Source of the DNA: Isoptericola croceus
GTDB taxonomy: Bacteria; Actinomycetota; Actinomycetes; Actinomycetales; Cellulomonadaceae
Assembly: GCF_029382255.1 (NCBI RefSeq)
Contig: NZ_JARLLG010000006.1
Span: 213,003 to 277,002, forward strand
Direction: 5' to 3'
DNA length: 64,000 nt
Numbering within the stretch: position 1 is the stretch's first letter; every line of letters starts with the position of its first letter. A program made the position numbers and the translations under genes. The notes under the pieces were generated by a model. It saw only the letters and a list, made by a program, of their open reading frames with translations, did not search any database and was not told the DNA's origin. This document shows, piece by piece, positions 57,916 to 64,000 of this stretch.

Positions 57916-58950
57916 ATGGGTGTCGTGTCCGACTTCGACTTCCTCAGTGCAGCGTTCGCCGCCGCTCCGAAGACACCGCCGAAGGTGTCGTCGCGGGCGT
58001 TCCGGAGCGCCATCGAGGAAGCGCTCATCGGTAGCTTCACGCGGCAAGACCTGGAGACAGTGCTCAGCGAGGAGCTCAAGCTGCCATGGCCGTTGGAGGA
58101 CAGCGAGCCGTCCGAGAGCGAGTTCACCAAGCGCGACGTCATCAAGGGCTACACCAAGGACTGGGACCTCTCGAGACTCGTCGCTCTCGCCCGGAGGATG
58201 GTCACCGAGCTCGACCTCAACGAGATGCTCATCCCTGATCTGAACGCGCTCCTGGCGGCGAACGACCGGGGCGGCGGCGTGGGCACGCCGCCGAAGAACC
58301 TCATCTTCGCGGCGAAAGGGCCGAAGCCCGAGCTGGTGCTCCGCGACGCCGTCAACAACGACATCCAGATCACGCGCAACGGCGAGTACTGCCTCGTCTT
58401 CGATCAGCCGATCCCGGCCGACGGCCTGACCTACCGGAACCTGATCGAGTGGTGGCGGCAGCGTCAGGGGTTCGCTGACACCGTGCAGGACAGAGATGTC
58501 GGGGTGGAACTGCACAACAGGCTGCGCGAGTCGCTCGGCGACAACCCGGTCGAGACCATTGTCTTCGACACATACGCCAGGCGGTACAGGAACAACCAGT
58601 TCGACGTGCCGGCGCTGATCCCGCAGGTGTACCTCCACTTCGACCCCGCCACGCAGCTGGCACGTCGGACGGCCGGGCAGAGCGGAAGCCCGCTCGCGCG
58701 ACAGCGGATGGACTTCCTGATCCTGTTCTCGAGCAGGCACCGGGTCGTGCTCGAGGTCGACGGAAAGCAGCACTACGCAGAAGGCGATGCGGCGAGTCCG
58801 AGGCTCTACAGCGAGATGGTCGCCGAGGACCGCCGCCTGAGGCTCGCCGGCTACGAGGTGTACCGGTTCGGCGGGGCCGAGCTCATGGCCGACAAAGCCG
58901 CAGAGATGCTCGCTGACTTCTTCGAGCAGCTCGCCGAGCGCATGCGCTGA
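57916..58950 (+). CDS. AbiJ-NTD3-like protein with PD-(D/E)XK-type nuclease end
   Basis: A 344-residue protein in three parts. Residues about 1-90 are helical (FTKRDVIKGYTKDWDLSRLVALARR). The middle (about 115-175), with KPELVLRDAVNNDIQITRNGEYCLVFDQPI, resembles the AbiJ N-terminal type 3 domain of abortive-infection proteins. The C-terminal third holds MDFLILFSSRHRVVLEVDGKQHYA, a D-x(n)-E-V-D-G-K arrangement fitting a PD-(D/E)XK or DUF559-like nuclease. A phage-defence role is likely by domain content and island position. ATG 57916 has GGAG 4 bases upstream. No partner gene is adjacent. Confidence 0.7.
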   Translation: MGVVSDFDFLSAAFAAAPKTPPKVSSRAFRSAIEEALIGSFTRQDLETVLSEELKLPWPLEDSEPSESEFTKRDVIKGYTKDWDLSRLVALARRMVTELDLNEMLIPDLNALLAANDRGGGVGTPPKNLIFAAKGPKPELVLRDAVNNDIQITRNGEYCLVFDQPIPADGLTYRNLIEWWRQRQGFADTVQDRDVGVELHNRLRESLGDNPVETIVFDTYARRYRNNQFDVPALIPQVYLHFDPATQLARRTAGQSGSPLARQRMDFLILFSSRHRVVLEVDGKQHYAEGDAASPRLYSEMVAEDRRLRLAGYEVYRFGGAELMADKAAEMLADFFEQLAERMR

Positions 58951-59046
58951 GCGACTCTGACGCATTCAGAACGGCGTCGCTTGCCAGGAGCGGGGACCTC
59001 GCTCCTGAGGAGGCGTTCGACGAAAACAACGAGCCCGGTCAGCCCT

Positions 59047-60126
59047 CTATGCATCCTCGCCGAGGAGCCGATGCGATTCGCTCACAGTCTCGCGAGCGTT
59101 TTGCGGATACATATTATCACGTACGGGCCAGATAGAGAAGCGGCTCTGCATCGGGTCCACTCTCGACAGCAGCGGATGCGACTTCCCGATCAATAGGTCC
59201 TCGGCGACCACACGTCCGAGGCCAGCCAGGAGATCTGCGACCTGGATCCGGGGATCCACCTTGGAGTCCGCAAGACGGATATCGGCGACCTCGACACCCG
59301 CCCCGGCCATGAACGCCGCAATTCGCTCTGGGTGCTGTAGGGAATATTTCAACCACTCGATACGAGCCGTAGTGAGCTCCTTTGCGTCATCGTGGATCAT
59401 TGCGATTGGACGGCCGGACCGGGTCTTCCACTCATTAATGGTCGCCCCGACGGCCGCGAGCAGCGGATCAGCCGTTCGGAGCCTCTCCTTGAGTCCCTCG
59501 CCAAGCTGGAGCATGGACAGCTGCTCGAGATGCTGGATCCCAGTGAACGCCATCCCAAGGAAGTCTCGAATCGGCGACTCGCTGGTCGTCAGAATTTTCA
59601 GGAATCTGGCGACCAGCTCGTCAAGACGATGCCGTGCCACGTCGACGGTCGCTGACCGAAGAAATGCTTCGAAGGTGTCGAGGAGTTCCGACCACTGCCT
59701 CCCAAACGCGCCAGGTCCGGCGAAGAAGAGAATGGAGGCAGCGGATAGTGCCGCGCCGTTCTCGTACATGTCCTCACCGAGCGAGTGGGCTACTTCTTCC
59801 GCCGTCGAGTCGAACAGTTTCGAGACAGTGAAAAACTGCTTGTGGACAAAGACGAGCGAGCACCGGTCCGCGAGGTCAGGGTGTGCCAGGAGCCAATGAG
59901 CGACGACGTGATTCTTGGGCTGCAGAAGAGTCCTTGACTTCAGCTCATTGGCCCTACTGCGGGTCTTCGTGCGGACCTCGTCCATCAGTTTGTGCGCAAC
60001 GTCCGTCGAGATCGCGACACTCGCATGCACGAACACCGAGGAGTTTCCGTTTAGGTTGTTCTCGCCGTCGTTGCCGGACTCATCGCAGGCGATGGTCAGA
60101 GGTTCCCACGTGTCTCTCGGGAGCAT
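59047..60126 (-). CDS. DUF3800-like protein
   Basis: A 359-residue protein opening MLPRDTWEPLTIACDESGNDGEN, the acidic DES motif at the start of DUF3800 proteins, and closing with DPRIQVADLLAGLGRVV. DUF3800 proteins have an RNase H-like fold and often lie in mobile elements and defence islands; activity is not known. Codon use and GC content are visibly lower than in the neighbours, a sign of recent transfer. ATG 60126 has GAGG 5 bases before it; a start at 60201 is less likely. The IS5-family element begins 79 bp upstream of the chosen start. Confidence 0.68.
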   Translation of the reverse strand: MLPRDTWEPLTIACDESGNDGENNLNGNSSVFVHASVAISTDVAHKLMDEVRTKTRSRANELKSRTLLQPKNHVVAHWLLAHPDLADRCSLVFVHKQFFTVSKLFDSTAEEVAHSLGEDMYENGAALSAASILFFAGPGAFGRQWSELLDTFEAFLRSATVDVARHRLDELVARFLKILTTSESPIRDFLGMAFTGIQHLEQLSMLQLGEGLKERLRTADPLLAAVGATINEWKTRSGRPIAMIHDDAKELTTARIEWLKYSLQHPERIAAFMAGAGVEVADIRLADSKVDPRIQVADLLAGLGRVVAEDLLIGKSHPLLSRVDPMQSRFSIWPVRDNMYPQNARETVSESHRLLGEDA

Positions 60127-60204
60127 GTCGTCCTCGCAATTCGATGGCAGATTCAGCCTCAGGCTGAAGGATACGACGTGCGTCCGGAAGTCTGGGCACA
60201 CTCA

Positions 60205-61176
60205 GAGGTGTTCTCACCAGACTCGGTGATTTGATCGGCGCAACGGCGCGCTGACCTGCGGGTTTCGTCCGGCGGACGGTTTGGCAGCAGCAGGGTCCCA
60301 GGACCAGGATGCAAGTCGCCAAACACACAAACCGGACGACTGGGACCCTGCTTGATCACCTATCGTGCCACCCTCGACGTGCCCGCTCACACCCTGCGCA
60401 CCGTGACCCGGTGGATCACTGAGCGTCGGCGCCGCGACATCCGCCCCTGGCAGCGGACAGCCACCGCGCGCACGCAGGCGCTGCTGGCGCTGCGCTGGTT
60501 CAAGGACGCCACCCGCATGCCCCTGCTGGCCCGCGACGCGAAGATCTCGACCGCGACGGCCTACCGGTACCTGCACGAGGCGATCGACGTGATCGCCGCC
60601 CACGCCCCCGACCTGCACCACGTGCTGGCCACTGCCCGACAGGAGGACTGGCCGTTCGTCTGCCTGGACGGCACCCTCGTGCCGACGATGCAGTTGCACG
60701 GCCCGAAGAACCCATCGGGCGCAGAATCCTGGTACTCCGGCAAGCACCACCGTCACGGCGGGAACGTCCAGGTGCTGTGCGACCCCACCGGCTACCCGGT
60801 CTGAGTCTCGCCGGTCGCGCCCGGATCGACGCACGACATCACCGCCGCGCGAGCGTTCGTCCTGCCAGCGCTCTACCCCGCAGCGGCCGCCGGGATGCCC
60901 ACGCTCACTGACTCCGGCTACCAGGGCGCCGGGATCGGAATCTGTCACCCCAGACGCCTGCCCGCCAACCCCCACCCCGACGACATCACCCGCAACAAGC
61001 TCCTGGTCGGGCTGCGATCCGTCGCCGAACGCGGCAACGCCCTGCTGAAGAAGACCTGGCCCACACCGCAGATGATCACCCTCGACCCCGCACGCATCAC
61101 CGAGATCACCGCCGCGGCACTCGTCCTGCTCAATCTTCAACGCGGGACCCGACGATCACGCTGGTGAGAACACCTC
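60205..61176 (+). mobile_element. IS5-family insertion sequence (IS427-like TNA target), degenerate
   Basis: The element is 972 bp with perfect 16-bp inverted ends GAGGTGTTCTCACCAG (60205-60220 and, reversed, 61161-61176). A 3-bp duplication TCA in the context C-TCA-G stands on both sides, matching the (C)TNA(G) target of the IS427 group of IS5. The single transposase gene is interrupted by a stop. It sits between the DUF3800-like gene and the recombinase unit. Confidence 0.85.
60352..61167 (+). pseudogene. IS5-family transposase with in-frame TGA
   Basis: One continuous frame except for a TGA at 60802-60804, in a place where relatives usually have Trp (GYPV*VSPVAPGSTHD). Before it: helix-turn-helix region TRMPLLARDAKISTATAYRYL and FVCLDGTLVPT. 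After it: HDITAARAF, LTDSGYQGAGIG and SVAERGNALLKKTW, giving the D, D and E catalytic region. A single point mutation has probably silenced it; readthrough would restore a 271-residue enzyme. Confidence 0.85.
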
Positions 61177-61284
61177 TCAGACTCATGATGCAGGGGTGGA
61201 TGAAGGATGCACCGTTCAGAAAACGGTCGTCTACGCGAACGACTGAACAACTCCTCCGAGTAGCCCGCTCAGTCCGCCAGATCG

Positions 61285-61344
61285 TTCATAAACCCGTTCA
61301 ACAACCGATAGGCTGGAGACAGGTAGATGAACGGGTTTGATGAA
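61285..61344. repeat. long inverted repeat upstream of the serine recombinase
   Basis: TTCATAAACCCGTTCA (61285-61300) and TGAACGGGTTTGATGAA (61328-61344) are inverted copies with one extra base in the right arm, separated by 27 bp. The right arm runs up to the ribosome site of the recombinase gene. It may be the recombinase's own crossover (res-like) site, its operator, or both. Confidence 0.6.
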
Positions 61345-61357
61345 CGGAGGCGGCATA

Positions 61358-61930
61358 GTGGCACTGATCGGGCTGGTGCGAGTGAGCGCGGCGACGCAGG
61401 AGACGGCGAGGCAGCACGACGCGCTCGACCCGATCTGCGCGAAGGTGTTCGAGGAGAAGGACAGCGGCAAGCTCGCGGTCACCGAGCGCTCCGGGCTGAC
61501 CAAGGCGATCGAGCACCTCCGGGACGGGGACATGCTCGCCGTCCAGGAGGTCAACCGACTAGGCAGGAACCTTCTCGAGGGCCTCATCGTCCTCACCGAC
61601 CTGTTCGAGCGCGGCGTCGCTGTGAAGGTGCTCGAGGGCATCGCCGCTGGAGAGCACGCCGAGCGATCGCTGATCCTGGATCTGGCGCTCGCGCTGGCCG
61701 AGGACCGCCGGCGGGACATCTCCCGGAAGACCAAGAACGGGCTCGTAGCGGCCAAGAAGCGGGGCTCGGTCGGAGGCCGCCCCCGCGTGATCGACGACGA
61801 CAAGCGAGCGGGCATCCTCGCCCGGCGCGAGAAGGGCGAGTCGATCCGAGTCATCGCCCGCGTGCTGGACGTGTCCGTGGGAAGCGTCCACAAGGTGCTC
61901 GCCGAGGAGATGTCCGGAGCGAGCGCGTGA
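61358..61930 (+). CDS. resolvase/invertase-type serine recombinase
   Basis: A 190-residue small serine recombinase: LIGLVRVSAATQETARQ at the N-terminus (catalytic Ser in VRVS), DGDMLAVQEVNRLGRNLLEGL with the conserved R-x-x-R, and a C-terminal helix-turn-helix (GESIRVIARVLDVSVGSVHKVL). GTG 61358 is chosen for the GGAGG 7 bases upstream; an ATG at 61337 lacks a site. It may invert or resolve DNA at the adjacent inverted repeat. The next gene starts 21 bp later. Confidence 0.9.
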   Translation: MALIGLVRVSAATQETARQHDALDPICAKVFEEKDSGKLAVTERSGLTKAIEHLRDGDMLAVQEVNRLGRNLLEGLIVLTDLFERGVAVKVLEGIAAGEHAERSLILDLALALAEDRRRDISRKTKNGLVAAKKRGSVGGRPRVIDDDKRAGILARREKGESIRVIARVLDVSVGSVHKVLAEEMSGASA

Positions 61931-61951
61931 CCGCCCCGGAGGCCAGCGGAC

Positions 61952-63130
61952 ATGACCATTGACGTCCTCCTCGGCCACGACGCCGTCCGGATCGACGACG
62001 AGGTGTTCACGACCCTCCTCGACAACTCGCTGGCAGGGACCTACCGGGGCTACGAGCGCGCACTGGAATCGGGTCGCATCAAGTACGCCGAGCTGATCGA
62101 CCTCTCCCGGAAGGGCGACATCCCGTACTCCCTGTTCTTCGCGCCGCTGTCACTGGTGCAGAAGCAGGTGGAGACGAAGACCGAGAAGCTGCTCGCGGGC
62201 GTCAGCAGGGACACCTTCTCGATCGGGTCCCGCTCGAAGGTGGAGCTCCGGGACGTCGAACTGATCGTCAAGGACCTGATCCGCAAGCAGCAACTGGTAC
62301 GGAAACACGACTCGTCGCTGCAGCGGAACACGATCGTCGGCCTGCTTCGGAACGACACGCCTCCTGTCGACGCCGACGCGGCTCGACTCATGTCGGCGAT
62401 CGGCCTCTCGCACGACGACCTCCGCGCGTGCAGGACCAAGACGAAGGCGCTCGATCTCATCATCGATCGCCTCGAGGCCAACCAGGTCCTGGTGTCGCGA
62501 AGCGTCCAGCACTACATGCCGCAGCGCCTCAGCCACGTCAAGTTCAGCGGGATGACCGTCCGAGACAACAAGGTCCCTTACATCTTCCTGGCCGGAGGCG
62601 ATCACGGCGACGACCAGGAACCGGTCGGGCGGACGATCTTCACCCTCACGCTGATGGCGGTGCTCGTGGCCCGCCGGATCTTCGCCCCGATGACCTGGGA
62701 CGGCGGCAGCGCCGAGATCGACCTGGGGCGCGAGTACAACATCGCCGGCGCGATGCTGATGCCCACGGCTCGGGTGAAGGCGCTGAACCCGACGTCCCTC
62801 GATGACATGAAAGCCGCATCGGATGAGTTCAAGGTCACCGCAAGCGCGGTGACGGTGCGGGCAATGAGGCTGGGGACGATCACCCACGAGACCGCTGGCC
62901 ACTACCTCGACCAGCTGCGAGGCGAGTTCCGGACCCTCCCGAAGGGCGGGCCTCGGAGCCCGATCCACCCCGAGAACGCCGTGCGGAAGTACAACGGACG
63001 CGAGCTCACCGTTCGAATGCTCCACGCGCTCGACAGCGGGAGCATCTCCCCCGGCGAGTTCTGCCGCTCCATCTGCTTGAACAACCTCAAACCCTCGCGT
63101 CTCGACGATCTGAGGCGGGCCGTGGGATGA
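61952..63130 (+). CDS. ImmA/IrrE-like protein without an HExxH motif
   Basis: A 392-residue protein. Its shape follows HTH-ImmA/IrrE proteins: a helical N-terminal part, VPYIFLAGGDHGDDQEPVGRTIFTLTLMAVLVARRIF where peptidases have a GRRxFTLAHELGH-type helix, and a later FKVTASAVTVRAMRLGTITHE segment like the C-terminal part of that family. The HExxH zinc site is missing, so a peptidase role is unlikely. It overlaps the PIN gene by 4 bp (ATGA). The pair resembles mobile toxin-antitoxin couples in which an ImmA/IrrE-type protein lies with a PIN/DUF4411 nuclease. Confidence 0.62.
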   Translation: MTIDVLLGHDAVRIDDEVFTTLLDNSLAGTYRGYERALESGRIKYAELIDLSRKGDIPYSLFFAPLSLVQKQVETKTEKLLAGVSRDTFSIGSRSKVELRDVELIVKDLIRKQQLVRKHDSSLQRNTIVGLLRNDTPPVDADAARLMSAIGLSHDDLRACRTKTKALDLIIDRLEANQVLVSRSVQHYMPQRLSHVKFSGMTVRDNKVPYIFLAGGDHGDDQEPVGRTIFTLTLMAVLVARRIFAPMTWDGGSAEIDLGREYNIAGAMLMPTARVKALNPTSLDDMKAASDEFKVTASAVTVRAMRLGTITHETAGHYLDQLRGEFRTLPKGGPRSPIHPENAVRKYNGRELTVRMLHALDSGSISPGEFCRSICLNNLKPSRLDDLRRAVG

Positions 63131-63579
63131 GCGACTTCGGACAGCGCTACGTGATCGACACGAACGCCCTCGGCCAGATCGGCAGACAACGCCGGGCGAG
63201 CGCGTACTTCCTGGAGAACGCGGTGCTACCCGAGGAGGTGATGCACGAGGCATCCGGGTTCCCGGACATCACCTCTCTCCAGGGGAACGCCCACCCGACG
63301 ACCCCGCGGGTGCTCCACCTGCTCTCCGAGATCCTGTCCACTGTTCCCGATGGCGACACCCGTCTCATCGACCTGTACGCGAACCAAGGGAACGCGGACC
63401 CTCTTGTGGTCGCGTGCGCCCTCGAGGGGCAGGAGCATGACAGTCAGTTCCTCCTCGCTCCCGAGTGGATCGTCGTGACCGGCGACGAGGCCGTGCGCGC
63501 CAAGGCGGTGGAGTTCGGACTGAAGGTGCTCGGCAACGACGAGTTCGCCGCACTCATCGACGAGAACGACAAGACCTGA
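63127..63579 (+). CDS. PIN-domain nuclease (DUF4411-like)
   Basis: A 150-residue protein with the PIN acidic set: YVIDTNAL near residue 10, NADPLVVACAL near 90 and VVTGDEAVRAKAVEFGLKVLGNDEF near 116. PIN domains cut RNA and are common toxins. ATG 63127 overlaps the stop of the ImmA/IrrE-like gene, so the two proteins are made together. All three catalytic Asp positions are kept, so it is probably active. Confidence 0.8.
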   Translation: MSDFGQRYVIDTNALGQIGRQRRASAYFLENAVLPEEVMHEASGFPDITSLQGNAHPTTPRVLHLLSEILSTVPDGDTRLIDLYANQGNADPLVVACALEGQEHDSQFLLAPEWIVVTGDEAVRAKAVEFGLKVLGNDEFAALIDENDKT

Positions 63580-63639
63580 CTTGGGAGCGGGACGGTGGGC
63601 GACAGCCGCCGTGCTCAGAGCCCGCGGACGGAGCGCCGC

Positions 63640-63843
63640 TCAGCCCTCGATGAATCGCCCCACGTCGTGGACGTAGAAGACCGGTCCGTGCGGTTCGGAG
63701 CAGGGATCGCTGCCGGAGCACGTGGGGTGCGCCTTCAGCTCGATGTACTGCTCGAATGCAGGCATGCGGCTCTCGCCGAGCAGAGCCACGAGCTGGCATT
63801 CCGGGTAGCCCATCGCGCAGGCAGGGTCTGGAAGTGTCGTCAC
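63640..63843 (-). CDS. small Cys-containing protein of mobile elements
   Basis: A 67-residue protein with four cysteines (DPACAMGYPECQLVALLG, AHPTCSGSDPCSEPHG) and the ending GPVFYVHDVGRFIEG. The layout, a Cys-x-LG half and an HGPVxYxxDVxRFL end, is one I associate with small actinobacterial phage or integrative-element proteins of unknown function. Its start lies 60 bp from the IS copy at 63904, so its promoter may have been displaced. Confidence 0.6.
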   Translation of the reverse strand: MTTLPDPACAMGYPECQLVALLGESRMPAFEQYIELKAHPTCSGSDPCSEPHGPVFYVHDVGRFIEG

Positions 63844-63903
63844 TATGGTGTCCTCCAGTCGAGACGTTTGAGTCAGTGAGATAGATCGAGCCCCGGGGAT
63901 GGC

Positions 63904-64000
63904 GGGTTAGCGGTCAGAATGTGTGTCCGCTGACGGGGTGTCTCGGCAGGCCAGGACGGATGAATCGGGTTCCGGTATGCCCCTGGAGGCATGGGAGCCA
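63904..64000 (+). mobile_element. IS1249-like insertion sequence, copy 2 (left end only)
   Basis: The last 97 bp are identical to 40823-40919, starting with the same terminal inverted repeat and running through the first bases of the transposase start region. The flanking octamer is GGGATGGC. The remainder is outside the window. Identity over the visible part suggests recent transposition within this genome. Confidence 0.88.

Noticed and set aside
57470-58243. A plus-strand protein starting MEPGGLEPPTPC over the tRNA-Ala remnant.
   Set aside because: This is the well-known false translation of antisense tRNA sequence; the frame then runs through non-coding DNA and antisense of the AbiJ-like gene.
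40823-64000. A functional composite transposon formed by the two IS1249-like copies.
   Set aside because: The intervening 23 kb contains core division and cell-wall genes in their usual chromosomal order, so the span is not mobile cargo.

Overview
The window comes from a high-GC actinobacterium, probably Micrococcales (Cellulomonadaceae or Promicromonosporaceae type). The grounds are heavy G/C third-position use, GTG starts with GTGA/ATGA stop-start overlaps, and the actinobacterial fhaA-fhaB-pstP-rodA-pbpA-pknA-pknB block with crgA, a class E sortase and a DUF881 protein nearby. The family-level placement is inference.

Bases 1-2431 hold ordinary genes: a partial alpha/beta hydrolase, a class A beta-lactamase-like lipoprotein, a small cysteine protein and a CGNR zinc-finger protein. 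Bases 2601-36188 are a large metallophore cluster of the coelibactin / pyochelin / yersiniabactin type. An aryl-AMP ligase loads an aryl carrier protein. NRPS A (ArCP-Cy-A-PCP-Cy-A-PCP) and NRPS B (docking-Cy-A[MT]-PCP-TE) then build an aryl cap followed by three azoline/azolidine rings. A thiazolinyl-imide reductase fused to a methyltransferase, a saccharopine-dehydrogenase-like protein, a P450, a type II thioesterase and a second methyltransferase are co-transcribed. Two half-size ABC proteins of the YbtP/YbtQ type and a flavin reductase follow NRPS A. A second block adds an Opp/Nik-type importer with a lipoprotein binding protein, a ferredoxin, a Sfp-type phosphopantetheinyl transferase, an amine-oxidase-like flavoenzyme, a luciferase-like monooxygenase, a DegT-type aminotransferase and a tautomerase. 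Three control regions carry a shared motif close to TGNNAATGATNNTCA, which resembles actinobacterial Zur boxes and not DtxR/IdeR iron boxes. The product may therefore be a zinc-responsive metallophore.

Bases 36256-42051 are a scarred stretch: a cytidine deaminase, fragments of an ATPase and a HicB-like antitoxin, an SDR/HxlR pair with a broken transporter gene, a DUF1963-like gene, an HNH gene, and a complete IS1249-like element with an 8-bp target duplication. From tRNA-Leu(CAG) at 42144 to 57369 the window is core chromosome: FHA proteins, PP2C phosphatase, RodA, PbpA, PknA, PknB, a glutamine amidotransferase, sortase E, CrgA, rhomboid protease and cyclophilin. This cell-wall and division signalling block often lies near oriC.

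At 57471 the 3' half of a tRNA-Ala gene marks the left attachment site of an integrated island that runs off the right edge. The island holds an AbiJ-like/PD-(D/E)XK protein, a DUF3800-like protein, an IS5-family element with a stop codon in its transposase, a serine recombinase beside a large inverted repeat, a PIN-domain/ImmA-IrrE-like pair, a small protein, and the first 97 bp of a second IS1249-like copy.
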